Source of the DNA: Oreocharis arfaki
Taxonomy: Eukaryota; Chordata; Aves; Passeriformes; Paramythiidae
Direction: 5' to 3'
DNA length: 64,000 bases
NCBI GenBank assembly: GCA_013398015.1
Contig: VZRR01009815.1
Location: 62,001-126,000 of the forward strand
Positions 26,601-39,400 of the stretch are shown in pieces (position 1 is the first letter of the stretch; each line of letters begins with the position of its first letter). The position numbers and the translations under genes were made by a program. The notes under the pieces were generated by a model. It saw only the letters and a program-made list of their open reading frames with translations, had not been told where the DNA came from and did not search any database.

Positions 26601-29600
26601 CCAGCATAAAGCAGATTTTCTGCTGTGCAGCAAATGGCAGAAGGTTGCACTTATTCCAGAAGGTAGGATCCAGGTATCTGAGTCTCAGTGGGCAGGAGAG
26701 GGAGGGAGGAGGCAATGCACAACAACCTGACACAATTCCTTGTAACTTGACTGTATAACCTCTGCTATCCCGCACAACAAATTCAGGCGTGAGGCACAGG
26801 GAATAAAACAGGCGGCCTTAACTCTGAAGCCCATCTGAGGAGATCAGCATGATGGGGTCCACCACTCAAGAGCCCTCGAAAGCACCCATAAAGCCAGAAA
26901 GGAAGTAAGATTTCCATTCCGAAATGAATGGGTTATCAGCTGCTGCTATTTCAGAACCACAGAAATAGCTTTATTGATTTCAATTTTAAAGTTTAGAAAC
27001 TGTGGCCTTCATAAACACACACATAGCTGAAGAGAAGAACTACATCAAGATCACAAAGCAGCGTGCAAGCTTCAAAGAATTCTCTTCATGCATGCTGTCA
27101 ACTGTAGCCAGTAATAAAGGCCAAAGTTTGAAAACAAGAAAGTGCCAATGTTATAGGGGGTTTGTTTGGTTTGGTGGGATTTGTTTATTTTTCTGGTTTA
27201 GGGTTTTTTCCCTCCAAGAGGACCAGCTGCTGAAAGATTCTCTCAGCTATGTGTGCCATCATACCACCCCCTCTCTTCCTGACAGTATCATCTCTCTTTT
27301 TAAATCAAACTATCTGCCCAAGCAACGTGGAGCCTCAATAAAACTCAATTTCTGCTGAAAACAGAGCACAGGTAACATTACTGGCACGTTATCAGATGCC
27401 TCCCCATCTCTACTTGGATAGTGCCACCAGTATTTGAACTGAAGGTGAAGTACTCTTACCCAGGGCCAGAGGTGAGCTGCAGAGGCATTACACTCTCACA
27501 GAGAACTCCTGCAGGCCTGTGAGGGGAACCAGCACTTCAGCCCCCTTGGCAGATGTGTCTGAAGCCCTTTAACCACGGCCAACACCAGCAGCGTGCAGAT
27601 GCACAGCTCAGTCCACAGAAGGACACTGAACAAATTTAGATGCCAATGTCTTAGAGCCCAAAGAAATCTCCTGGTTAGCAGATATCACTGCTGCTCCTGC
27701 CACTCCACAACTCAGACAAGGGGGAGAAGAAATAAAAAGACTAAAAAACAGCCCCAAAGTCACAAGAGTCAAGAAGGAACAGCACTCAACTCCTCCTCTT
27801 CTTTGGTCATTATCAACTCTTGCAACAGCAGTGAGCCACCACTGCCTTCTATCCTGCTGCACACAGCACCTCAAAAAGTTTCTTCCAGAAGAAAGAATTC
27901 TGGCTTCATCACAATATTCTGCTTTGCAACATTGGAAATACATCTCAGAACAACCGAGTGTCCAGCAGCCCCATCCTACATTGTGTCCACAGTACTGCCT
28001 GCTCCACACGAGCATTTCCAGAACGGCAAGAGAATTCACTATGAGATCTTTAATTTTTAATTTTGTGTGGTCTTTTAGTATTACATGTCCTTCTAAGATC
28101 ATTGTTTACTTTCATTGTATCCCACCTACGAGCTGATTACAAAAGCACAGTGTAACCAAGAAGTACATTGTCTAAAAATGCTCCTTTAAAGATCACAGTA
28201 TTTCTGGTTGGGTTTTTTAAGTCTTTTTTTTTTTAATAATTATTCTACCTCCCTTTATTTTGGCATTTTTTCCTTTTTGGTAGGAAATCCATTTAATGAA
28301 AACAGTTCATGTGTCATACCATATCTCCTAAAACTAAATTTTAATGACTGTATTAAATAATGGCTACAGGCCAACAGGAAAACAGCTTGCATGGCAGTTT
28401 AATTGACAAAGCATCTGAAGTGTCCTTGAAAATTATTTAAAAGTTTATTACAGTCCTGGAGGTCAAGAATGAAAGGCTTCAAACAGTGGTTCTGTGGAGG
28501 TCCTTCTCTGACCCAGATGCTGGGGCTTTGATGTCCTTATTAATTCAAAAATTTAACTTAACACACAGACACCTTCAAAAACTCTTCTCTTTTGAAAATT
28601 TCCAATCATTCATACACCATAGAGCTCAACAGTGTTTGAATCTCTGACGGGAACATAAATCTGTGATGAAGCATAATTACTTTAAACCAAATAACCTACA
28701 CGATGCCACAAGCAACGGGAGAACACATTTAAAAGTCACTAATTTATTATGCAAGCTGTAAAGAAGTGAAATACGTTGAAAACAAGTATAAAGTGACACA
28801 AGTATTTTATATATTTATGAAATAGCTCACAATATACTTATGGCATTCATAGTTTCTTTTTCTCATTAATATTGTCACTGAAACGAACTTTGCATAATAA
28901 TATCTGCTAAGCAACCTGTTATTGCTGTACTCACCAGTGAAGTTTGCAAAATTTACACCACTCGTGAGGAAGGGAGAGTTTTCTATGCCTCCATCGGACA
29001 GCTTAGGATACAGTTTATGTATTAGAACTAGATTAGCATACAGCTTTTGCATAGAAAATAAAAAAATGTCTTCATACTGAATGGGAAACCTAAATTTTCA
29101 TTCTGCCAGAGGACAGAGAATACCTTAATGACTGTGCCACATACACAAAATTATCAGCATGGCAAGCTGACAAAAAAGAGGTTAACTGACAGATACAATA
29201 GCTTCACCTTAACCCAGGTGTCAGGAAACTTGTCATTATTGATATTCAAAGCTGGAACAGAACACTTAAGTGACTCACAGAAAGCTGAATAGGCAGCCAT
29301 TTAAAATACCATGTGTGTAAGAATAAATTCGTAGCTCACTTTACCTTAGAAAAAAATGAGGTATTTTCTGCTTTGCTTTTATTTCAGAGCTTATTATTTT
29401 GTTAAATGTCTTCTCTACATGACTTTGGATGATTCTACAATATCCACGTGTGGTCTGAGATAAACTGACACATTTTTCCTCTGAGTTTTCTGCATTAAAT
29501 CAACAGAATTACCAAAGTTTAAGAAAATTTGAGCTCAGAATACAGCCTAACTGATCTCAGTGTTATGCATGAATATAATCTCTAATTCAATCCAACATGA

Positions 29601-30512
29601 AGCACAGTTTAAATGTGTTGATGACAGTTGGTCAGAAAATGTACATAGTGAGAAACAAATCTGCATGCTTCACTTGCTTGATTTTCAAGAATGCAGAGCA
29701 TTTAACTCATGTTTAAATTATGACAAAATAGGATAAATGTTTCAAGGGAAATGAAGGAAAACACACACAAACTGTGGTTTGAATTAATTTCTCCTGTTCC
29801 ACACGCATATCAGGTATTTTTAAAACGATGTATGAACTGTCAAAATAAGACTCATCCTCTTATTACTTTCCCAACTGATATTTTTTAGATCTACCACAAA
29901 CCCCAGAAAGGTGGCTGATCACCATGACATATGAGAACCACGGGGAACACCATGACAGAGACTGTGCTCTGGATCACAGCACATGCTCACACACACAGAG
30001 GATCCATAGTGGTTCTTTTATTAAAATTAACTAGTTTGTCCATATTTCCAGCAAAAATAGAATCACAGACATTTTAGGATAATTTACTTTGAAAGGAATC
30101 AGTCTCTTACTAATACCAGTGAAAGGAACCTGAATGGTGAAAGGATATCTAGCCTTAGTCTGAAAACGGCTATCGGCTGTCAACTCCACATACCGAAATT
30201 ATGATATGAATTAGAATCTTCAAGACATGCTAGAAACCTTTCTTCACTTTTCTTTGAACAGATTTATGAATCTGGTCTCCTCAGTGGAGGTGAATAATTT
30301 ACAATTCCCCACCCCTAACTTGATAATGAAAATGAGTCCAATTTGAACTTTTAGCTCTTTGACATTGAAGAATATATAATGCAGAATTAGACTATAATAT
30401 GAATGCAGCCTGGATCAACCTATTAATCATTTCGTGATCCTTGTAAAAAAAAAAAACGAAAAACTATTAAGAAAATTGGTCATTCAAATGAATCATTACA
30501 TTTCAACAAATG
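23600..30512. other. Non-coding stretch, no gene recognised
   Basis: Two places are open on both strands at once: 23642-24134 (158 codons + and 147 codons -) and 27593-28102 (155 + and 164 -). Neither translation resembles a known protein. Both look like composition effects, because opposite-strand frames of similar length rarely both code. A run of eight C is at 24024-24031 and a 12-bp tandem duplication is at 25668-25691. A weak resemblance to a decayed CR1 3' end near 24818-24860 was noted and not accepted. The stretch 28340-28445 is a possible conserved non-coding element. Confidence 0.45.
25668..25691 (+). repeat. Tandem duplication, 12-bp unit, two copies
   Basis: GGCAGGTTAGCA occurs twice without mismatch. 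Perfect identity suggests a recent slippage event. Confidence 0.8.
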
Positions 30513-30988
30513 TTAGCTTTTGTACTCCTCATCTAAGGGAAGCCCTACTTTTACCCAAAGTGTTTCTCCAGAGTCATCTTTTTTTCTAAAAGAGCAGACT
30601 ACAGTTATACCAAAACAATTCTGTCCCCTCAAACTTACAATGAAAATGTTATTTTTAACACAAAAAGTGTCAAGCATTTCTTCAGAAAAAACCACAAAGT
30701 CCTCAAAATTCTTGTTCACTTTTGTGCCCATTTTTGTAATTGCATTTACCTTTATAACAACAGCATTTAAAATGTTATGGAAGGGCAACAGAGCAGTAAG
30801 AGCAAGTTTATCACAGCTAACACTCAAGTAGCCAGATGACTTGATACCTTGACTAAAATCACAAATTTGGATGCTTCCATCCCTTGGTGTGATACGGATG
30901 ATTTCTACTGGCAAGATCATGAAATTAGTCACAATCTTCACTACAATTCCTAACCCAGTAGAATTTGAATTCATAACAAAAGGAATAA

Positions 30989-30993
30989 GAAGG
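30989..30993. repeat. Target site duplication, left copy (GAAGG)
   Basis: GAAGG immediately precedes TGTGTTGG and recurs at 31802-31806 immediately after ACGACA. The perfect 5-bp match shows that the LTR is complete at both ends and inserted by integrase. Confidence 0.85.
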
Positions 30994-31367
30994 TGTGTTG
31001 GTTTGGCACGGCCTGGTTTTGGGCAGCAGGGGGGCCACAAAATGGTTCCTGTGAGGAAGCTGCTGGAAGCTTCCACCATGTCCAGCAGAGCCAATGGCTG
31101 ATGGCTCTGGACGTGCTGCTGGCCAGAACTGCGCCAATGAGAGAGGCTGGTAACGCCTCTGTGATCACATATTTGAGAAGAAAATCAAAAAGTCACAAGA
31201 TTCTGGATTCTAGACTAAGAGGAGGAGGTGAGAACATGTGAAGGAAAACAACATGGAGACACCAAGGTCAGTGGAGAAGGAGGGGGAGGTGCTCCAGGCG
31301 CCGGAGCCGAGGTTCCTCTGCAGGCCGTGGTGCAGCCCATGGTGAAGCAGCTGTGCCCCTGCAGCCC

Positions 31368-31528
31368 NNNNNNNNNNNNNNNNNNNNNNNNNNNNNNNNN
31401 NNNNNNNNNNNNNNNNNNNNNNNNNNNNNNNNNNNNNNNNNNNNNNNNNNNNNNNNNNNNNNNNNNNNNNNNNNNNNNNNNNNNNNNNNNNNNNNNNNNN
31501 NNNNNNNNNNNNNNNNNNNNNNNNNNNN
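31368..31528. other. Assembly gap (161 N) inside the solo LTR
   Basis: There are 161 unknown bases. Sequence entering the gap is a GC-rich modular repeat, and sequence leaving it is almost pure purine with a run of more than ten G. Tandem GC-rich units are a likely reason for assembly failure, and the true size may differ from 161. Confidence 0.95.
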
Positions 31529-31557
31529 GAGGGAGGGGCTGGGGGGGGGGGGAGGGC
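31529..31557 (+). repeat. G-rich tract with quadruplex potential
   Basis: About 29 bases of G and A with one CT interruption, including a long uninterrupted G run, lie within the solo LTR right after the gap. The G runs could form a G-quadruplex. Base calls next to a gap in a homopolymer are less reliable. Confidence 0.55.
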
Positions 31558-31806
31558 AAGGTGTTCTAGGGGTTTATTTTACTTCTCATTACCCTCCTCT
31601 GATTCTGTTAGCAATAATTCCCTTCACAACTTAAGTTGAGCCTGTTTTGCCCTTGAAGTGTTTATCCTGGTCCTTATCTCACTCACGAAGTGTTTTTTAA
31701 TTTTTTTTTTCTTTTTCCCTCCTCTGCCCAGCTGTGGCAGGGGAAGGTGAGCGAGTAACTCTCGTGGGTGCCTGGTGCTGGGCCAGTATCAAACCACGAC
31801 AGAAGG

Positions 31807-34800
31807 TCAAAGTACCAAGCTGGACAAAAAAGAAGACACCTGAACAGCCATTGATGCTTTTTCAAGCATACATCCTTGACAAGCAAGCTGCAATTAAGAT
31901 AAGATCTACTTTTACACATCACGCCCTTCTCTGAGGCTGCACACACTTTCCCCTGTTGTTAGAAGCATCAGTTCAAAATGTTCAGCACAACAATACATAA
32001 AATACTATCAGAAAGGACAATTTTTTTCATTCTGTCATGGAGCTGGTCTGATGCAAAGACAGAGAATGTTCTGAGCAGCAGCACACTCAGCTAGAATTGA
32101 AGACTAACTCCCACCTTCCCTTCCCTCCTCAGGCAGCCCGGACAAATCTCTTCCCAGATCTCTGTCGCCCTCTCCAGTCTGTTACACAAGGGTTCATCAC
32201 AATGGATCAAAGTGATACTGCAGCAAGAAAATTCATTCATCAATTTTGGTGCTATTTAACCACCACGTCACAGGGACTATCACCCAATGCATGGGCATTT
32301 CTTTTTATGCAAATCTCAGTATTCCAGCAGAGCTACTTACTCAGCCAGGGCCCCATCTTCTTGTTTCTAATCCTATGGAGAAACCAATGAATTTGTATTT
32401 CATCTGCCCACAAAGCTTTCCTGGGTCATTGCAATGGAAGAAAATCCCACAGCATGAGTTCAAAGAGGCTTAAGAACCTTAACCTCAAATAGTCAATAGG
32501 TGGATGACAGGAACTCAACAAGGATATAAACCAAGAAAAAGGCAGAAATTCAGAGAACATGGAAGACTAGAAACAGTTCCTGTGCTGTACCACATGATAA
32601 CAGGGCAGAAAATGAAGCTCTAAGCCTTAATTTGTTCAACTTCTGTGACACACGAGTGTGACTCAAGGAACCTCATGAGGCAGAGATAATCATCAAGGTA
32701 ACATAACATGGTACCAGTGTCCAGCATCACACACGAGGGATCACTTCTCTCTTGAAAAACTTTAATTTCTCCCTTTAAAACGTTACCAGGACTGAAATTC
32801 CCTTTCTTGTCGTTGTCCTCCTCATTATCTGAATGCTGTGCCATCAGCCCAGTAACAGCAAACATTTATTCTTGATACTTAATAGGCCAGGAAGGAGAAC
32901 AATGAATTCCTCAAAGGGTTCACAGAAAACCAACCTAAGAACCACATAAATGATTAAGGGGAGTGAAATGGAAACCGCCACCTAGAAATAAGAAATCTGT
33001 GATGCCTGGCAAGTTCTAAAAGAAAATCATGTCCTTTTTGTATGATGTGAACAAACAGCAAATGTATGTCTAAAATGATCACCAGTACTAAACCACAACC
33101 TTTTAAAGATGATAAAACCAAGAACCCAAAGAACTTGCTAATAACGTCTACGGTTTTAAACACATATTTTATTCTTTGTCACCTGCACAGCCACTACTTC
33201 TATTAAAGGGGTATTTTTTGTTTTGTTTTGGGGGCTTGGTTTTTTTTTTCTTCATTGTTCTTTTCCCCGCAGTTTCTGCATGAGAAACACTTTAGTCCAT
33301 CACTGCTGAAGTTAGGTGGGAGCAGGAGATAGTAATCAGATAAACATCCAGCACTCAGACTTTTAACAGCCTTAAAATGTTCAGAGATGCTGGATATTTT
33401 TACACAGACCCATTCTCTCTTGTATATTACAGCTGAGAGACCATGAGAGAGAATGACCGTTTAGGTCATTACAGAGACATTTTCTTCTCACCTAACTGTC
33501 TCCAGAGCCTGAGTTCATTGATTTTCCCTGGGACTTATCTTCCTCAGTCACTCCAGGGCTTTTGAAGACGTCATCATTAAGCAGTAATCTAATCTGCTTC
33601 TCATCAATTGCTACCAGTCCTTACCAGTGGAAGTCAGAACCAACCCACTTGCTAGTTTAAAACAAATACTTGAAACTAAACCACACAGCAAAATTTTGAT
33701 TTGCTATAAATAGTATTGACTGAAGACCACAAAAAACACACACTTTGGAGAGCTGATGGGTGTTGCTCAGTGAAGAGAAACAGATTAAAATAGAAAGGTG
33801 AATTCCCATTAGTCATCCAGCCTGTGAACAACACACAAAGCTCCATTTTACCATATTTTTTTCCTTTAATAAACTACTATCTTCAAGTATTAAGGTGGTT
33901 CAGGACAATTAAACTGCCATCTCAGACAGGCTAATCTGGCACAAAATTTTAGTCATGCAGCGGCATCCGATCTATTCTGATCTATTGCAGTGTGATGAAC
34001 CATGTGTAGTGTGACATTGAGTAAAAACCCCCTTACTATGCTGCTAAAAATACCAGTACCATGGTAGAGATAAGCATGCAAGCCACAAAAAGTGCTAAAA
34101 AAAAAGAGAGAAAGCTAATTAAATGTACATTTCTCTATTTATGTGTTATGGGGAAAATTTGCAGCAGCTCAAATTCTTTTTATGGGCATCTCAGACATTA
34201 TTGTTACTCGAAGATGTTCTCTACATTTGAATACAACCAGAAGACAAATATGACCAACAACTTACTCCCAAATAGAATCAGTAACACACAGAAATAAGGA
34301 TAAGTTCCAAAATGTTTCAATATTCAATTCTAACTTTCATCTCCATAAGCTGCAGATCAAGTCCCCTCTCTCCCTTGGGTTATCTGACATTCGATGCTTC
34401 CAAGGCCAGCCCTGCCCCAGCTACACCTCCCCTTCAATTATGGTCCCGTTTTGGAAGCTGGAGGTGAAAAGCATGAACCAGCAAAACGTTCATCAGGAAT
34501 TCTGAAGGATTTTTGCTTTTCCTGAAGAACCTTTTTCAGCCCTGTCCACACTCCCGCATTTTGTGAAAACATTTTATATTGGCAATCTTAGAAAACAAAG
34601 CCACTATTTCACAAGTGGATTTGAATGAATGTATCTGCAGGACAGAATTAACTTCAGTGGTCATTCCTTGAATACCATGTTTAAGGTCATTCTACCCCCC
34701 AAAAAAAGCAGAAGGATATTTCTACACAGCGTAAATGTTGCAATTTCTCAGAGACCTCCAGTTGCAAGATAAGCTTATATCCCTTATATTTGTGCAACAT

Positions 34801-36000
34801 CCTGCTGTCTTGTAGGTCAGTAGAAGGGGATAAGGAGGTAATTATCCTGCATCCTTCTCACACACTTGGTAATAATTTCTTCCCTTTATCCCCTTTCTAC
34901 ACTTGTCAGCCTATCTAGCAATAGACAAATGCTGCTTCCCTGTGAATACTGAAGATTATTCCTACCTATTTCACAAAAGCATAACAACAATATTACGAGG
35001 AACATTACAAGGAATACTATTAGTTGGCTTAAGACCTCCAGGTTGGCCAGATTTCAGCTATGAAATGAATTAAGCTGGAAGAGTGTCCATTTGACATTTA
35101 TACAGCAGCTTTTGCACCAAGTCTGTCTCAGAAAATTGTGCATGTAGAACTAGTCTTTCAAATTTTCTTCTACAAGAAAGTTGTTTGATATGTATTCCAA
35201 GCTGATGAGACCCAAAACCAATTGCCAGTTGCTAGTTGATTTTTGGAGCTTCATTTTGACTGTGTTAGCTCCTGTTTATTAAATTTAAGAGATGTATTTT
35301 TTATTTTTAAACAGCACTTTGTAGTTTCTTTCCATTGCTGGCAATTAATTTGTTCAGTGAAGAAAAAAAGAATACTTTCATGTATTGCTATGTTTTTTAA
35401 TTCTGTGCTGATGTGTGATTAAGTATTCTCTTTCACACAGAACAAAGAGACTTGTTTCTCTGTTATTTCCCTCTCGTTTTAGGAAGTACAGATGAATCCA
35501 TTTTATCTTAATTTGATATTTCTAGTAAAAATTAAACTGATGTTTTACTTCATAAAGTAAAAGTAAGTTTTTCCCCAAAGTTAAAGATAAACTGAGAATT
35601 ACGTGTTTTATACAGAACTTTTTTGCCTGACTGCGATAAATACTGTGAAAGGAAAGTTACTGCAGAAAGTTTAGACATAAGTTTGAAATGAAGGTGAAAG
35701 TCTTAATTCCAAACACACTTCACATTCCACAAGGACTTCCACAATTCAGTTTGCTTATATATTTTCACTCTCAACCTTTTCCAAAACTATTTTACAGAGG
35801 AGAAAGAACCACTTAGTTAAATTAATTATATTATATTTTACATATAAGAACAAGAAAAAAATAGTTGGATCTAGTTTAAATTAGCAAAGATGAACCAGAG
35901 TTCTCATCCTGATTCTCCATTTCAAGATATGAAAATTCATATCAAGCTGAAGTTGCAGTACTTAACAATGATAGATGTCAATTTAGAAAACAGAGACAAT
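31807..36000. other. Non-coding stretch, no gene recognised
   Basis: Upstream (minus strand) of the interrupted frame there are short open minus-strand pieces at 32620-32865 and 32954-33163, in different frames, with no recognised motif and many stops between them. T-rich and G/T-rich simple sequence is at about 33207-33252. A 10-bp near-perfect tandem (GATCTATTCT/GATCTATTGC) is at about 33969-33988. From 34060 to 36000 the DNA is AT-rich with nothing I recognise. Confidence 0.45.
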
Positions 36001-39000
36001 AAGCTCAAGGAAGCCATCACCATGATTTGAATAAATAATTGTGATAAATAGAGAACAAGAAATCAAGACTGAAAAAATTTAGATGTCAGGTTATGGTCTG
36101 GTCTTACAAAAAAAGAGTAAGGAAAAGAACAGCAATACTGAAGACAAGGCATATTGTTGCAAGGTTAATAAAATGGAAATCAGATATTGAAAAGGTGATG
36201 TTATTTTTGGCAGCATTAACATTTACAATAGGGTGCATCCCCAAACCCATATTTATCCAGGCATTTATGATATTTTACTGCTGTTTTGGGACAGAAGGAG
36301 GAAGTATTTTAAGAAACAAATACTTTCCGGCAGCAAGAAGCATTTTATACAGAGTTAAGATGCATCCTGGCCAAGAAGGCTGGCTCAGGAATGTCAAATG
36401 GTTACATGAGGTAGGTCATGTGCGGCAGGCAAATCTTCCAGGATGAGCAGACAAACCAGTGCAATAGTGATAACAGAAGGCATGTTGGAATGGCAAACCC
36501 ATGAGGGATTCCTAGAAAATCTTGAAGAGGTCCTTTATAATGGTGGCCATTAAACAGAAACAACTCTGAGTGACTGGCAAAATTAGTTGGATGGAATAAA
36601 TTCTAACCTTTTAAAGCAAATACGGATCACTGCATTTAATAAGCATCAACATAGCTTATTTTATAAAGCAAGTGTTGTAAAATGCTAATACAGGTAGACA
36701 AATAGATAATTACCTTTCCAATATCGTTTTATTAATTTGCTTTAACTGTACAAAGCAAATAAGCTTTACTAACTACCAACCTTCTGCTCACATTTACACA
36801 CCTTCAGTTACATTAAACGATCTCATTGGAAGAAAAGTACTAAATACTCTACAACTCCTACTTTGCTTAATCATTACAATAATAATTTAGCATAGTAGCA
36901 ATTGGAAACTTGACTGTATTATTCTTCCATTTTAATAAGCTTTACAACTGAAAATCTATTATGCCTAAACTGCCTGTTTAAAAACAACAAAAAAAATTGA
37001 GGCTATTAGAAAGCCTTGCTTCCATTAAAAGTGTGCTCAAAGTCTTTAGAAAACTCCCAGAGCGCTTAGTAAAGTGATTAGTTCTCTTTCCATTCCTGAG
37101 CCATTGGCTCTGCAATAGAGATGAACAGAGCAGAGGTCCACAGGACAGACGTGCACACCGGAATGCCACCACGTCCCTCTTTGCTGGGCATCCCAGGACA
37201 GGTGGCTCTGCACAGTCTCCTCCATAAAGTGCTTGGCAATGCCAAAACACGGCTGCTCTGCAACCTCAGCGTCCCACCACACCCACAGAGGTACAAGATG
37301 GAAAAAGCTAATGGTTCATGGCACAGAGCCTGCAAAGATGTTCCAATTCCAGGCTTTCCCATAAGCCATTCCCAAAATAACCTGCAGGAGCTGGAGCACT
37401 GCGGTGACTGGCTCCCGATGCCTGCCGGCCTGACCCGAGGCGAACCCGAGGCCAGCGTGTGGCTGGCAGCCTGGCAGGGCAGCAGCAAGGGCTGCTCAGC
37501 ACATCTCCACACACTCAAACAGTGACTGCTCTTATTTCTCAGAGAGCATCGGGCAGTGAGACACCTTCAGCAAGAGGAACAGAGATTACAGCTTCCTACA
37601 GACACAAGTACTTGCCTCCCTCCCTCAGGTTGTGGCAGTGGCAAAGAGATGACATCGCTGGAGGTGTAAGTGATTTAACTGCTAAGTAATTATATGAAGA
37701 GGGGACCACGACCTTTATTTTGCTAACTGTCTATTAGAAGAACTTCTCTAATTTTGACTAGGACAAATTAGCAATTTCTAGATATAGTTCTTGACCTTGA
37801 GCACATAAACCTTGAAGGCAACTATCATACAGCAAATAATTAACTAAGTGATATATTACCAGATCATACTACAGCGTCCTTTAACAAGATGACATTCTAC
37901 ATATTCAAGCAGTGAATTCCTATTTTCCAAGCCTGAGTTCTGCACAGATAAAAGTGAACATTAATAAGGGAACAGAAACCAGAGGCTCAAGTATCTGAAC
38001 CATGAAGAGAAGCATTTAAATTGTTTCAATCTTTTGTTTCTGGCACCATGCCGTCTGCTCACATAAAGCTGTAATTGAAACCACGCCGTGTGTGTAGTGG
38101 GTTCATTACTGGCTCTGACTGAGCTGTCTCATGTGCTAACCATGGACTGATTTTTTGCATCCTTAACATCAAGGACTCTTCACCTATGTATTTGTTAGCA
38201 CATATGGGTTCTTATTCCTTCTAGGAAATTAAAATTATCTAATATTTAAGAGCCACAAATTGATTCCCAAGTCCAGCTCCCATGGGATAGTGAATGGCAT
38301 ATCTAAGCATCTGCAAAATAAATCACCTGGGGAGATATTATATTCATAGAATTAAAATATAACAATGGTTTAAATAATTGATTTGTAATACTTTGCTATA
38401 TGATAAATACTGTTTACTGCAAGTCCTTATCTGCTGAGTACTAGCTTTCCACTGCTAAAAAGAATGAATGCATTTTAGAAGGAAGTACCCTGCCCAGAAA
38501 TAATTAATATATTATTTCAATATTAAGTATAATTTTAATTACTTCTGGAGGAGATACCATCTAAGTATCTCCTCTAATATGCCCTGAAATGAAACCCATA
38601 TATTTGATGCAACATATAAAATTAAAGTCTGATAATGACACTTTTGTAGAATTTAACACAATCATATCTATTTCATTATACTTTGTTACACTTCTAAGCT
38701 AATGAGTAAACTTTCATTCAGGAAACACAGGTCAAAATTCTGTGACTGTTCAGAATACTCCTTGTCCTCTAAAGTAAGGCACTGCCAAAGAAGCTGAGGC
38801 AACAAAAAAATACAAAGACATAGGTCTCTGCGGTGCAAGAGAGCTGTAAATTTTGTCTGGAGAACAGCAAGAGGTTTTCAGAACAAATACTATACTTTCA
38901 GGCTCTAATGTTACTTTTTTTCAGAAGTATAAACAACAAAAGTACTTCACACATTTGATACATTTACTGCTGCTCTTAAACACTGAAACTTGTTTACTAG

Positions 39001-39400
39001 CATATGACAAATTCTGCTCTCTCCAGTAAGATTTTGTGATGCTTTCATAAACAGTTCAAAACAATAGGATTAAGTAAAAACAGAAACATCAAAGGTCTGT
39101 CTTTACTCCCTCCCTAAAACATTTTCAATCTTCAACATCAAATGAGCTTAGGTCATCATGCAAATCAACTAAATGTATGGTCAATGCAAGAAGAAAAAAA
39201 CAAGAATCAAGCTCCCCTTTTTAGTTTTACTAAAATATCAAAAGATATTCTAAGGTGGGAGAGTGGGGGAGAGAGATGCAGAGGAAAGGAAGCAGTCATA
39301 AATTGCTTCTATTCCATCCTGAGGTCAAGATTTCACCTTTCTTCTTTTGGCTGTTCCATCAGCCTATGAAACCATAAACACTTACCCTCTATATTTCAAG
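36001..39400. other. Non-coding stretch, no gene recognised
   Basis: A 117-codon + frame at 36093-36446 has basic and hydrophobic segments but no recognisable domain, and the surrounding sequence has stops. A GC-rich patch at about 37090-37520 is open on both strands (134 codons + and 146 codons -), which argues for a composition effect. The interval 38040-38175 looks non-repetitive and could be a conserved non-coding element. Confidence 0.45.

Larger units (their letters stand above)
30994..31801 (+). mobile_element. Solo LTR of an avian endogenous retrovirus
   Basis: The element begins TGTGTTGGTTTGG and ends TCAAACCACGACA. It is flanked by GAAGG on both sides and has no internal retroviral sequence, so it is a solo LTR. 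Its apparent length is 808 bp including a 161-N gap. A TATA-like CATATTTGAG is at about 31168-31177, and a decayed polyadenylation region (CAATAATT) lies near 31610. Its ends resemble those of the 4156-4736 LTR (TGTG...AACYACGACA), which suggests related families. I remember similar LTRs from songbird genomes, but the family name cannot be confirmed here. Just before the gap, CTGCAG occurs at 31318-31323 and 31359-31364, the start of a modular repeat. The 5-bp duplication is compatible with ERVL-like or related integrases. Confidence 0.88.
30513..31919 (-). other. Unassigned open reading frame of about 198 codons, split by a solo LTR
   Basis: On the minus strand, host sequence is open from an ATG at 31919-31917 down to the LTR, and from 30993 to a stop at 30513-30515. 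The LTR (30994-31801) and its duplicated GAAGG lie between. Counting only one GAAGG copy, the two parts are in the same frame with no stop between them, giving 113 + 481 = 594 bp (198 codons including stop). I do not recognise the product. It would be rich in hydrophobic and beta-branched residues, with no obvious signal peptide, zinc ligands or catalytic motif. A splice-acceptor-like tract (pyrimidines then CAG) falls just before the insertion point, and a donor-like AAG|GTAAAT falls within the frame. It could be an exon, a decayed retrocopy, or a chance open frame in AT-rich DNA. Today it cannot be translated as one piece without splicing out the LTR. Confidence 0.25.

Noticed and set aside
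27593..28102. Frames of 155 (+) and 164 (-) codons on the same DNA
   Set aside because: Same reasoning: both strands are open together, products look random, and there are no splice or start context signals.
32620..32865. A Y-x-D-D-like motif in a minus-strand frame, reminiscent of reverse transcriptase
   Set aside because: None of the other reverse transcriptase blocks is present on either side, and the frame closes within 81 codons; a four-residue match alone is chance.
36093..36446. 117-codon + frame with basic N-terminus and hydrophobic middle
   Set aside because: It looks like a membrane segment only because the DNA is T-rich; no family resemblance, and flanking DNA has no gene structure.
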